NCBI RefSeq assembly: GCF_001592105.1
Contig: NZ_BCWE01000008.1
Coordinates: 62,001 to 126,000 of the forward strand
Length of the DNA stretch: 64,000 nucleotides
Direction: 5' to 3'
Source: Desulfolucanica intricata
GTDB taxonomy: Bacteria > Bacillota > Desulfotomaculia > Desulfotomaculales > Desulfofarciminaceae
Part shown: piece after piece, positions 35,190 to 43,524 of the stretch
Layout of the letters: every line of letters starts with the position of its first letter
Numbering within the stretch: position 1 is the stretch's first letter
Position numbers and translations under genes: made by a program
Notes under the pieces: model-generated
Database searches by the model: none
What the model saw: only the letters and a program-made list of their open reading frames with translations
Told to the model about the DNA's origin: nothing

Positions 35190-36596
35190 ATGGTGCAAAT
35201 TGGTATTCGGTGGAAGCTTGCGGTTATTTTTTTAACCGTAATTTTAGTCACACTTTTTTCAACCAACTGGTTAATTCTTAATTCCTTAGAGACGTATTAC
35301 TTAAAAGGCAGGGAAACTAATTACCTCACTTATGCTAACATTATTGCCGGGACCGGCCGGGACTATCTGATTCATGGGGAGCGCCACCTGCAGTTTTTAG
35401 CCCGGGATTATGGAAAACAAGTTGGGGCCAGAGTTCTATTTTTGGATGATCGGGGCAAGGTGTTGATCGATTCTTTTAGCGAAGGCTGGCTTGTGGGACA
35501 AGTACTTAAACATGAAGAGGTTACAGCGGCTTTAAAAGGAAAAAGCGGTACGGGGCTTCACTTTCTCAGCACAGGTGAGCGAGTGCTCTATGTGTCTGTT
35601 CCGGTCGTAAAAAGGAAGCAAATTATTGGTGCAGTCTTATTATCCGGTGGAATTGATGACCTTTTTGAGGCTCTGGAAGAAATTCAGCAGAAAATTCTGT
35701 TTTTATCCCTGATTAGTGCTCTCGTGGCCGGATTTTTGAGTTTTTTTCTGGCTAACGCCCTGACCCGTCCGATTAAGGAACTTAATACTGTCGTACAAAA
35801 AGTAGCCCGTGGGTACTTGCACCAGCGGGTAAAGGAACGGGGCCGGGATGAATTGGGCATGCTGGCTCGCTCTTTTAATACCATGAGTGCACAATTGGAA
35901 AAATTGGACCGTGCCCGGCGGGATTTTATTGCCAATGCTTCCCATGAGTTAAAGTCACCCCTGGGTTCAATAAAAGCTTTGGCGGAATCATTAATCTACA
36001 GCAATGAAAAAGATCCGGCAGTTTACAAAGAGTTTTTAGGGGATATAAATTCGGAAATTGATCGCTTAAACCAGCTGGTTCAGGAATTATTACAGCTTGT
36101 AGAACTTGAGGAAGAAGGAGGAGAACTGCGCATCCAAAATCAGTCTGTTTTGGGGATTATCGAACACGTGTTAAAATTAGCAAAACCACTGGCACTGGAG
36201 AAGAATATCCATTTATCCGGAGATGCTCCGAAGGAATTAAGTTGGCCGCTGAACCATGACCTGGCTGTGCGCATGCTTCTGAATCTGGTGGATAACAGCA
36301 TTAAATATACCCCACCCGGCGGCCGGGTGCAAATAGAGATTTTTGAACAAGACGGAAAGTTAGTTATAATAGTTCGTGATTCAGGTGAAGGCATTCCACC
36401 GGAAGATTTACCCCACATATTTGACCGCTTTTACCGGGTGGATAAGGCCCGGGCCAGAGAAACCGGTGGCTCCGGTCTTGGCCTGGCAATTGTGCAGAAA
36501 GCAGTGAAGCTGCATGGGGGAATTATTACTGTGGACAGCAGATTAGATGTAGGTACAGTTTTTGAAATTAAAATTCCCCGTCAAAATGCGATGTAA
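35190..36596 (+). CDS. Membrane sensor histidine kinase
   Basis: A 468-residue kinase: first membrane helix at about 8-30, an extracytoplasmic sensor of about 135 residues, second helix at about 168-190, HAMP (ALTRPIKELNTVVQKVARG), HisKA with H252 in NASHELKSPLGSIKAL, and ATPase motifs (NLVDNSIKYTP; DSGEGIPPEDL; GGSGLGLAIV). The layout is that of PhoR/WalK kinases but without a PAS domain. It is translated with the upstream regulator, with only two bases between the genes. A GerMN lipoprotein follows 125 bases later and may be a target. Confidence 0.94.
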   Translation: MVQIGIRWKLAVIFLTVILVTLFSTNWLILNSLETYYLKGRETNYLTYANIIAGTGRDYLIHGERHLQFLARDYGKQVGARVLFLDDRGKVLIDSFSEGWLVGQVLKHEEVTAALKGKSGTGLHFLSTGERVLYVSVPVVKRKQIIGAVLLSGGIDDLFEALEEIQQKILFLSLISALVAGFLSFFLANALTRPIKELNTVVQKVARGYLHQRVKERGRDELGMLARSFNTMSAQLEKLDRARRDFIANASHELKSPLGSIKALAESLIYSNEKDPAVYKEFLGDINSEIDRLNQLVQELLQLVELEEEGGELRIQNQSVLGIIEHVLKLAKPLALEKNIHLSGDAPKELSWPLNHDLAVRMLLNLVDNSIKYTPPGGRVQIEIFEQDGKLVIIVRDSGEGIPPEDLPHIFDRFYRVDKARARETGGSGLGLAIVQKAVKLHGGIITVDSRLDVGTVFEIKIPRQNAM

Positions 36597-36721
36597 CAAT
36601 TACTAATGTAATTTCATAATAGTTAATAATTTTGTAACATTTGTTTATAGGAATGTAAAATTTGTCTTTTATAATGCAACTAACCCGTAAGGGAATTATT
36701 AAATAAAGGAGTGGTAGATAC

Positions 36722-37285
36722 ATGAAATGGAAAAGAAGTATGCTTGTCTTGGTCTGCCTGGCACTGGTAATTCCGGTTCTTTTACTGGCCGGCTGCGGAA
36801 AAGAAGAAACAAAAAAGACACCGGAGAAAAATCTGCCGGAGATTAGTGCAGAACCTAGAGAAAACAAGGTAAAGGTTACCTTGTATTTTGCAGATGATCA
36901 GGCACAGTATTTAATCCCCGAAGACCGGGAAGTAGTTAAAGGTAATGAAACTATTGAGGAAGTAGTGGTCAACGAATTAATCAAAGGACCTTCAGATCCT
37001 AAACACGGGCGGACTATTCCCGAGGGCACCAAACTGGATTCAATAAATATTGCCGGTGAAGTGGCCTATGTAAGTTTTTCTAAAGAGTTAAAGACAAATC
37101 ACTGGGGCGGGAGTGCCGGTGAACTTATGACGGTATACTCCATTGTGAACTCCTTAACTGCTTTGGAAGGTATTAAGGAAGTGCAGATTTTAATTGAGGG
37201 TAAGAAGCTTGAAACACTGGGCAACATGGATTTAAGTATTCCCTTAAAACCCAGTTTAGAGCTTCTCCCCGGCGGGGAAGAATAG
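36722..37285 (+). CDS. GerMN-domain lipoprotein
   Basis: A 187-residue exported lipoprotein. The signal peptide ends in the lipobox LLAGCGKEE (C at about 22), followed by a charged linker and one GerMN domain (about residues 50-165; VKVTLYFADDQAQYLIPEDR, VVNELIKGPSDPKHGRTIP). In Bacillus, GerM with two such domains works in sporulation and germination; single-domain forms are often vegetative cell-envelope proteins. ATG at 36722 follows AAAGGAGTGG. A terminator closes it. Confidence 0.92.
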   Translation: MKWKRSMLVLVCLALVIPVLLLAGCGKEETKKTPEKNLPEISAEPRENKVKVTLYFADDQAQYLIPEDREVVKGNETIEEVVVNELIKGPSDPKHGRTIPEGTKLDSINIAGEVAYVSFSKELKTNHWGGSAGELMTVYSIVNSLTALEGIKEVQILIEGKKLETLGNMDLSIPLKPSLELLPGGEE

Positions 37286-37316
37286 CCGGGTATCATTAAA
37301 TATTAATTAATATATT

Positions 37317-37357
37317 AAAAAAAGTCGCATGAAATAAGTTTTATGCGATTTTTTTTG
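37317..37357 (+). terminator. Terminator after the GerMN gene
   Basis: AAGTCGCAT and ATGCGATTT form the stem, framed by A and T runs ending in TTTTTTTTG. Confidence 0.85.
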
Positions 37358-37452
37358 TTTTGAAGTTTAAAAACCACAATAAAATGTTAAATTATAGAAC
37401 AGCTGGTAGTTTTTTGTGTGCTAAATTTTATGGATATTAAGGTGAACAGATT

Positions 37453-39066
37453 GTGGCATTTATAAATAATCTAAAACGCTTAAAACGGAGAAGAAAAGAT
37501 CGAAACAGGGACGGAGACGGTCAAAAAACCTCTGCTGATTCTTCCCAAAATTTATATTTAGATACTGACATAGAAAGCAATCTCAAGTACCTGAAAGAAA
37601 TTTTTCAGGGTTGTAGTGATGTCGTTTTTAGAGAATTTCTTTTTGCCCAGAAGGAGCAGATAAAATTAGTTCTTATCTATATAGACGGAATGACGAGTAA
37701 ATCTCAGGTCAGTGATCAGATCATGCGGGCCCTGGCACTGGAAGTGCCCATGGCAGCAGACAAGGATTTAATTACAAAAACAAATGCCCTGCATTTTATT
37801 AAAATGAGGGGTCTATGCGTTCACCAGGTGAATGAAACCCAAAAGGTGGAGGATGTTGTTGACGCTGTTTTATCTGGGGATACCGTTTTGCTGGTGGACG
37901 GACATGCCACTGCCCTGATTAACGGAAGCAGAGGTTGGGAGTCACGTTCTATTGAAGAGTCCCCCACTGAGGGTGTAGTACGGGGTCCCCGGGAGTCTTT
38001 TGTAGAGACCATACGTACGAACACTTCCTTGATTCGGCGAAAGATAAAGAGTCCGAGTTTAAAAATAGAGATGCTGAAACTTGGTGAAGTTACCAAAACT
38101 GATATAGCCCTGGTCTATATAAAAGGCATTGTCAATGAGGGTCTGGTTAAGGAAGTAAAAAAACGAATTTCCGGAATCAAAATCGATGGGGTGCTGGAAT
38201 CAGGTTATATAGAGGAGTTAATTGCGGACAGCCCTTATAGTCCTTTTCCAACGGTTAGTCATACCGAGCGGCCGGACAGGGTGGCTGCCTATTTACTGGA
38301 GGGGCGCGTGGCTATTTTGGTGGACGGAACCCCTATTGTACTATTGGTACCTTCTTTCTTTGTGGAAACTATCCAAACACCGGATGACTATTATGAGAGG
38401 TCCCCTATTGTAGCACCGGTGCGGTTACTGCGTTTGTTTGCATTGGTTATAGTCCTGACCTTGCCATCTTTGTATATCGCTATTGTCTCCTATCACCAGG
38501 AAATGCTGCCTACGCCCCTGCTTTTGAGTATAGCGGCTCAGCGGGAAGCAGTACCCTTTCCGGTTTTTGTGGAAACCCTGCTTATGGAAGTTGCCTTTGA
38601 GATAATCCGGGAGGCCGGTATTCGCCTGCCCCGGTCCGTGGGACAGGCAGTCAGCATCGTAGCGGCATTGATTGTTGGTGAGGCAGCAGTACGGGCGGGT
38701 ATGGTGGCCGCATCTACTGTAATTGTCGTGGCTCTAACGGCCATGACCTCTTTTACCGTATATTATTATGCCAGTATGTCCTTGCGCCTGTTGAGGTTTC
38801 CCATGATGGGTCTGGCCGCATCTCTGGGGCTGTTCGGCCTGATTGTAGGGATAATAGTTATTGTGGTGCACCTGGCGAGTTTACGTTCGTTCGGAGTTCC
38901 ATACCTGGCTCCGTTTGCCCCTGTTATTCCGGGAGATTTAAAGGACACACTGGTGCGGGTCCCCTGGTGGTCCATGCGCAGGCGTCCGCTTTTTGCAGGA
39001 CAAAATAACCCGCAGCGGGAAGTGTCCGAGATGAAGCCAAAACCCCCTCAGCCGAGAAAACGATAA
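37453..39066 (+). CDS. gerA: GerA-family spore germination protein (A subunit)
   Basis: A 537-residue A subunit of a nutrient germinant receptor: soluble N-terminal half (about 1-320, with the DIALVYIKGIVNEGLVKEV region) and a C-terminal part with several membrane helices from about residue 325 (LRLFALVIVLTLPSLYIAIV) including PFPVFVETLLMEVAFEIIRE and GQAVSIVAALIVGEAAV. It forms the oligomeric channel of the receptor in the spore inner membrane. GTG at 37453 follows AAGGTGAACAG. It begins a gerA-gerB-gerC operon. Confidence 0.95.
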   Translation: MAFINNLKRLKRRRKDRNRDGDGQKTSADSSQNLYLDTDIESNLKYLKEIFQGCSDVVFREFLFAQKEQIKLVLIYIDGMTSKSQVSDQIMRALALEVPMAADKDLITKTNALHFIKMRGLCVHQVNETQKVEDVVDAVLSGDTVLLVDGHATALINGSRGWESRSIEESPTEGVVRGPRESFVETIRTNTSLIRRKIKSPSLKIEMLKLGEVTKTDIALVYIKGIVNEGLVKEVKKRISGIKIDGVLESGYIEELIADSPYSPFPTVSHTERPDRVAAYLLEGRVAILVDGTPIVLLVPSFFVETIQTPDDYYERSPIVAPVRLLRLFALVIVLTLPSLYIAIVSYHQEMLPTPLLLSIAAQREAVPFPVFVETLLMEVAFEIIREAGIRLPRSVGQAVSIVAALIVGEAAVRAGMVAASTVIVVALTAMTSFTVYYYASMSLRLLRFPMMGLAASLGLFGLIVGIIVIVVHLASLRSFGVPYLAPFAPVIPGDLKDTLVRVPWWSMRRRPLFAGQNNPQREVSEMKPKPPQPRKR

Positions 39067-39080
39067 GGTGGTGAACGAGT

Positions 39081-40181
39081 TTGCCGGAAAAGGGTAAAAT
39101 TGACGGCAGGCAGGCCGTATATCTGAATATAACCATGATTTTGGCCACAGCAATCCTGGTTATCCCCGCCATAACCGCCCAGCACGCCAAACAGGACGCC
39201 TGGCTGTCTTCCCTGCTGGCCGTAACGCTGGTGCTGCCCATAGCCTGGCTGACTGTAAAACTGAGTTCTTTCTTCCCGGGGAAAACTTTAATTGAAATCT
39301 TTGAGGAAATCCTGGGCCGGTGGCCGGGAAAGTTCTTGGGCCTTGTGTACTTATTTTGGTTAGTTCATATATGTTCCTATATGTTCAGGGAATACGGGGA
39401 CTTTTTGGAGGGCATTTTTTTCCCGCAAACACCCCTTATTGTTTTTCTCATTATTACTGCGGTGATTGCATGCTATACCATCAAACAGGGGCTGGAAGTC
39501 TTGGCCCGGGTAAATCAGCTCTTTTTACCACTGGTTATATCTTCGCTTATCTTGATAGTGCTGTTAGCTACACCGGAAATGAATTTTAACAGGTTGCTGC
39601 CGCTTTTAGAAGCTGAGCCGGTTAACCTCTTAAAAGGCTCCCTGGTACCTTTAGCCTGGTTCGGTGAAATTACCACCTTTGCCATGATTATACCTTTCCT
39701 GAACAAGCCCGGAGAAGCCCATCGTATTGCCTTTATCTCCATTCTGGTAGTCGGCTTGATTTTTACATTCGTAGTGATGTCCGGTGTGGCTGCTTTCGGA
39801 CCCGGTGTGGCAGATATGACTTACCCTATTCTTAATGTAACCAGGGTAATTAATATAGCCAATTTTCTGGAGCGATTAGAACCTTTAACAATAATTGTTT
39901 GGGTTACCGGGGGCTTTGTAAAAATCACCTTTTTTTATTACGTAATAGTGTTAGGCTTCGCCCAGTGGCTTAAACTTAGTGATTACCGCCCTCTGGCAAT
40001 GCCTGTAGGGGTTATTCTGGTGAGCCTTTCGATAATAATAGGAGACAACCTGGTAGAGATAGTTCATTTTTTATCCAGTGTTTGGCCGTTTTACTCGATT
40101 TTTACCTTTGGGGCAGGGATTTTGTTGTTCCTTTTAATTATTGCTATATTATTGAAACGGGGAGGTAAAGGCTATAGTTAG
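39081..40181 (+). CDS. gerB: GerB-family germination permease (B subunit)
   Basis: A 366-residue APC-superfamily permease with about ten membrane helices, the subunit that binds the germinant. It opens with KIDGRQAVYLNITMILATAI, and shows PWSLE-like and RLLPLLEAEPVNLLKGSLVP segments typical of endospore germination permeases. TTG at 39081 follows GGTGGTGAACGAG, 15 bases after gerA. Its last codons overlap the start region of the C subunit. Confidence 0.94.
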   Translation: MPEKGKIDGRQAVYLNITMILATAILVIPAITAQHAKQDAWLSSLLAVTLVLPIAWLTVKLSSFFPGKTLIEIFEEILGRWPGKFLGLVYLFWLVHICSYMFREYGDFLEGIFFPQTPLIVFLIITAVIACYTIKQGLEVLARVNQLFLPLVISSLILIVLLATPEMNFNRLLPLLEAEPVNLLKGSLVPLAWFGEITTFAMIIPFLNKPGEAHRIAFISILVVGLIFTFVVMSGVAAFGPGVADMTYPILNVTRVINIANFLERLEPLTIIVWVTGGFVKITFFYYVIVLGFAQWLKLSDYRPLAMPVGVILVSLSIIIGDNLVEIVHFLSSVWPFYSIFTFGAGILLFLLIIAILLKRGGKGYS

Positions 40182-41397
40182 AAAAACGATTTGCCTGCTG
40201 CTCATAGTAACTATTACTCTCTCTTTGACAGGATGTTGGGATCGGCAGGAAATTAATAACCTGGCCATAGTCCTGGCAGCGGGGATCGATCAGGCTCCTG
40301 GCGACAAAATTAGACTCACCCTGCAAATCGCCAGGCCTAAGGCCTTTGGGGGTGGTGGGGAACAGGCGGGGGGGGCGCCTCAAGAAAATAACGTATGGGT
40401 TATATCTCAAACAGGGAAAACAGTTCTTGAGGCACAAAGGTACCTGGAAGCAAAGATATCTCGCAGCATTTACTGGGGACATACTGTTATCCTGGTTTTT
40501 GGTGAGAATATAGCTAAAGAGGGTGTTCGCAAGGCTACAAACTTTTTTACTCGCGTTCCCAGTCCACGAATAACTATTTGGACCCTGGTGACCAAAGGAA
40601 CAGCGGAGACTCTTCTGAACAGTCACTCTCAGTTGGAGAACACATCAGCTCAGTCTGCCGGGGCTATAATTAGAGCAGGAGTGGGCATACCGGTTATGCT
40701 AAAGGAATTGAGTATAACACTCGCCACTAATGGTGTTAATCCTGTTCTCCCCCGTGTAGAGTTAACAACTTCAGGCACCCCGCAGGGTCCGGGTATGAAA
40801 GAGAGTATCCCCGCTGCCGGGAATAACCAGCAAGAGGTGAATCCGGTACACGCTGAAATTACTGTCACCGGTACAGGAGTATTTAAAGATGAAAAACTGG
40901 TGGGTTGGCTGGATATCCCGGAAACAAGAGGATTACTCTGGCTTAAGAATCAAATGAAAGAGGGTGTAATTACAGTTCCCTCCATAAAAGAGCAGAACGA
41001 TGTGATATCCATAAACCTAACTCGGGGTAACACAAAGATTGAACCTTTTTACGATGGGCAAAATATACTATTTAACATTAAAATAAAGATGGAGGGTGAA
41101 CTGTGGGAGCAGCAATCATCGGAGGATTTGAATAATCCTAAAGTCATAAAAGCTATTGAAAATAAAGTAGCCCGGGCTATTGAAAACAGGACCAGGTCTG
41201 TCCTGGAAAAGGCTCAGCTTGAATACGGAGTGGATATTTTTGGCTTTGGGGAGGAATTCCATCGAAAATATAAAAAGGAATGGGCTGCATTTGAGGATCG
41301 CTGGGATGAAGAATTTGCGGCTGCCGACTTCAATATTTCTGTGGAAGCCCATATCAGGCACACAGGGCTTAATATCGGAAGGCTTTCCAAGAAATAA
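40174..41397 (+). CDS. gerC: Ger(x)C lipoprotein (C subunit), apparent ATA start
   Basis: Lipoprotein subunit of the germinant receptor, with WDRQEINNLAIVLAAGID after the lipidated cysteine and the FTRVPSPRITIWTLVTKG segment. The lipobox SLTGC and the hydrophobic signal sequence lie upstream of the first conventional start (TTG 40225), which would leave only three residues before the cysteine. Reading back gives VRKTICLLLIVTITLSLTGC, and the only candidate start after GGGGAGG (40159-40165) is ATA at 40174, overlapping the gerB end. That yields 407 residues, normal for Ger(x)C. Function is secure; the start codon is inferred. Confidence 0.9.
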   Translation: MVRKTICLLLIVTITLSLTGCWDRQEINNLAIVLAAGIDQAPGDKIRLTLQIARPKAFGGGGEQAGGAPQENNVWVISQTGKTVLEAQRYLEAKISRSIYWGHTVILVFGENIAKEGVRKATNFFTRVPSPRITIWTLVTKGTAETLLNSHSQLENTSAQSAGAIIRAGVGIPVMLKELSITLATNGVNPVLPRVELTTSGTPQGPGMKESIPAAGNNQQEVNPVHAEITVTGTGVFKDEKLVGWLDIPETRGLLWLKNQMKEGVITVPSIKEQNDVISINLTRGNTKIEPFYDGQNILFNIKIKMEGELWEQQSSEDLNNPKVIKAIENKVARAIENRTRSVLEKAQLEYGVDIFGFGEEFHRKYKKEWAAFEDRWDEEFAAADFNISVEAHIRHTGLNIGRLSKK

Positions 41398-41419
41398 AGC
41401 ATAACTCTGGGGGGAAAAT

Positions 41420-41638
41420 ATGGTGGTTCTTTTAATATTGTTATTTCTAATTATTATTGGGTTGGAGGTACCGGGCCTGGTGCAAAAGAAAATGTGGCGG
41501 GAATTGATTGCCTTTTCTATGTTATTGTTTATCGGAATGGCTCTTAGCATACCGGGGGTTCTGGGAATTCCGCTTCCCAATCCCAGCACCCCCATTGAAG
41601 CACTGTTAAAGCCTTTCTCCGAGTGGATAATGAGATAA
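41420..41638 (+). CDS. Small membrane protein of the ger operon
   Basis: A 72-residue protein with two hydrophobic helices (about 2-20 and 30-52), a cytoplasmic-looking KKMWRE turn and an amphipathic tail. ATG at 41420 follows GGGGGGAAA, 22 bases after gerC, so it belongs to the operon. Small two-helix D subunits that tune receptor function accompany some GerA-type operons (as with GerD-type small proteins in other spore formers); that role is inference here. Confidence 0.7.
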   Translation: MVVLLILLFLIIIGLEVPGLVQKKMWRELIAFSMLLFIGMALSIPGVLGIPLPNPSTPIEALLKPFSEWIMR

Positions 41639-41713
41639 AGATGATTATCTTTTGTTTTAAAGGATTAAAAGGAATTAAAATTTCTTCATGGTTAAGGTTT
41701 AATGTTCCGGGCT

Positions 41714-43111
41714 TTAATAGCCAATCTGCAGGCCGGTTACATCTGCTGTGTGTTGATCCAGTGCAAATAGATCTTCTTTACCTACCTGGTTAAGCCCGGT
41801 TTTCCCCAGTGCTCGAATTGCCTCTTTTATTTCCTCGTTGGTAGATTTCAAGTAGTTTGCTAAACTTTGGGCACCTTTCTTCACATTCAGCTCTTTTTGA
41901 TATTTCCCGTTGTAAAATACTAGCTCAATAGGTGGTTCAAAAGGGAGGGCTTTAAGAACCTGAGTGTGGGACATGGCAAATAAAGCTATTGTACCGATAG
42001 CTACAGCATCTGCACCTAAAGCCAGTGCTTTCAAGTAATCACCCGGTTTAGAAAGCCCTCCGCTGATAATCAGACTGACTTTGTCCTTTACTCCCTGCTG
42101 TTCTAAGAATTTTGCAGCACGGCTTAAGGCATATATGGTGGGTAAACCAAAGTTGTTTTGTATAATCGGTATAGCAGCTGATGAGCCGCCTTCTGAGCCG
42201 CAAAGGGTAATCACATCTATGCCCGCCTTGATGGCCAGAGATAAATCTTTCTCCAGGGAATTACCTGCACCCATTTTTATACCGATTGGTATGCCACCGG
42301 TTAATTTTCTTAAGTTCTTTACGATTTTACCTAACTCTTCCGGATGAGTGAGTTCAGGAAAGGTGGCATGCATTGTAGCTTTTTGCCCCGGCTTAATATG
42401 TAGAGCCTTTATTAATCGTCTATCCATACCTTGGGACTCAATTACTTCCCCCAGCCCGGCCCTGGCTGACTGCCCGAGTTGGATCTCAATCATATCCGCT
42501 TGTTTTAATACCTCAGGTTCTTTAGCCCATTTACCGCGGTTATATTGTATGATCAGGTATTTGGCGGCAGCTCTTTCCTTCGGCAGAAACGGACCATAAC
42601 CGGTATTGGTAGCTGTTCCGGCCATTGATGCACCCTTAGCCAGGGCAATTTTAGCTTTTTCACTTAAAGCCAGTCCCCATGCCATACCGCCTATTATTAT
42701 AGGTATGTCAATGCACAGGGGGCGGGCCGCCTTTTTTCCCAATGTTACTGATGTATCTATCTGAACATCTTCCGGGGTGGGGAAATTCTCCAGTTGGGCA
42801 ATATTAAACATGATACTGTCGAAATCGGGTAATTTCTTTGGTATACCAAGGGGGCGCAGAAGAGGTTTCTTGGTTTCAGCCCGTAAACTTGTTTCCACTA
42901 TTACCTGGGGAGTGGTACGGGCACCGGCGGAAAATACTTCCCAAAGGTTGTGATCATAAGGTTCAGTCATAATTCTTTTAATAATATTTCTTGTAAAAAA
43001 TTTTATTGCTCCCCGCCCGGCCAGAGTTACGCCGGTAGCTGTCAAAAGTCCTAAACCTATGTTTTTCAAGGTCTTGTTTTTCTTTTTAGGCATAAACCAT
43101 CCATCTTTCAT
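41714..43111 (-). CDS. FMN-binding glutamate synthase-domain protein with membrane anchor
   Basis: A 465-residue protein with one N-terminal hydrophobic segment (GLGLLTATGVTLAGRGAI) and a glutamate synthase central/FMN barrel (IPIIIGGMAWGLALSEKAK; VITLCGSEGGSSAAIPII; SLIISGGLSKPGDYLKALALGADA). It lacks the glutaminase and FAD/NADPH parts of full GltB. Such stand-alone domains are found in many anaerobes and archaea; their electron donor and product are often not known. ATG at 43111 or 43093 (MPKKKNK) can serve as start. Confidence 0.88.
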   Translation of the reverse strand: MKDGWFMPKKKNKTLKNIGLGLLTATGVTLAGRGAIKFFTRNIIKRIMTEPYDHNLWEVFSAGARTTPQVIVETSLRAETKKPLLRPLGIPKKLPDFDSIMFNIAQLENFPTPEDVQIDTSVTLGKKAARPLCIDIPIIIGGMAWGLALSEKAKIALAKGASMAGTATNTGYGPFLPKERAAAKYLIIQYNRGKWAKEPEVLKQADMIEIQLGQSARAGLGEVIESQGMDRRLIKALHIKPGQKATMHATFPELTHPEELGKIVKNLRKLTGGIPIGIKMGAGNSLEKDLSLAIKAGIDVITLCGSEGGSSAAIPIIQNNFGLPTIYALSRAAKFLEQQGVKDKVSLIISGGLSKPGDYLKALALGADAVAIGTIALFAMSHTQVLKALPFEPPIELVFYNGKYQKELNVKKGAQSLANYLKSTNEEIKEAIRALGKTGLNQVGKEDLFALDQHTADVTGLQIGY

Positions 43112-43206
43112 ATAATGTATTACCTAATTTTTTATTATTTACAATTAAAGTAAAGATAATCAAAAAAATTAAAAAGATTATTCCATGGCTTAAAAGCGTT
43201 AATGCG

Positions 43207-43410
43207 GTGGTAGTGAGTTCCGGTATTTTTACCATTCCGGGAACAGTACCCCCTGTTTTAGGAAATAATAATGTGGTAGAACTCTTGACTGCCGGTGCCG
43301 AAGAAGTGGTCGGTGCAGTCTTTGCTGTTGAGGATAACCCGGCTGCTGCTGCGGATTTAGCCATTAAACATATTGCTAAGAAAAGAATGGCTTTTGGTTT
43401 AGAGAAATAA
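43207..43410 (+). CDS. Possible small protein, unknown
   Basis: A 67-residue frame starting at GTG 43207 or 43216. The frame stays open upstream to about 43130 but without a conventional start. The C-terminal half (NVVELLTAGAEEVVGAVFAV, AAAADLAIKHIAKKRMAFG) looks like a soluble helical protein and its codons resemble those of neighbours. A terminator lies directly downstream in the right orientation. No clear ribosome binding site is seen. The opposite-strand frame at 43086-43436 is the competing reading and I judge it a shadow. Confidence 0.4.
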   Translation: MVVSSGIFTIPGTVPPVLGNNNVVELLTAGAEEVVGAVFAVEDNPAAAADLAIKHIAKKRMAFGLEK

Positions 43411-43450
43411 AAAAAGTTATTGAGAGAGGTTAGCAATTATCTGAAAAAAA

Positions 43451-43483
43451 TAAAGCGCGGTGGATACCGCGTTTTATTTTTTC
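43451..43483. terminator. Bidirectional terminator
   Basis: CGCGGT and ACCGCG form a stem with a GGAT loop, and T-rich tracts lie on both sides. It closes the radical SAM gene on the minus strand and the possible small gene on the plus strand. Confidence 0.75.
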
Positions 43484-43524
43484 AATACTTTTGGGAGGCG
43501 TACCTGATCAGTCTGTCGTTTCTG

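Noticed and set aside
43086-43436. Minus-strand frame of 116 codons with a hydrophobic segment
   Set aside because: It overlaps the start of the glutamate-synthase-domain gene and the plus-strand frame at 43207 has more natural composition and a terminator behind it. The Ser/Thr/Ala-rich reading looks like an antisense shadow.
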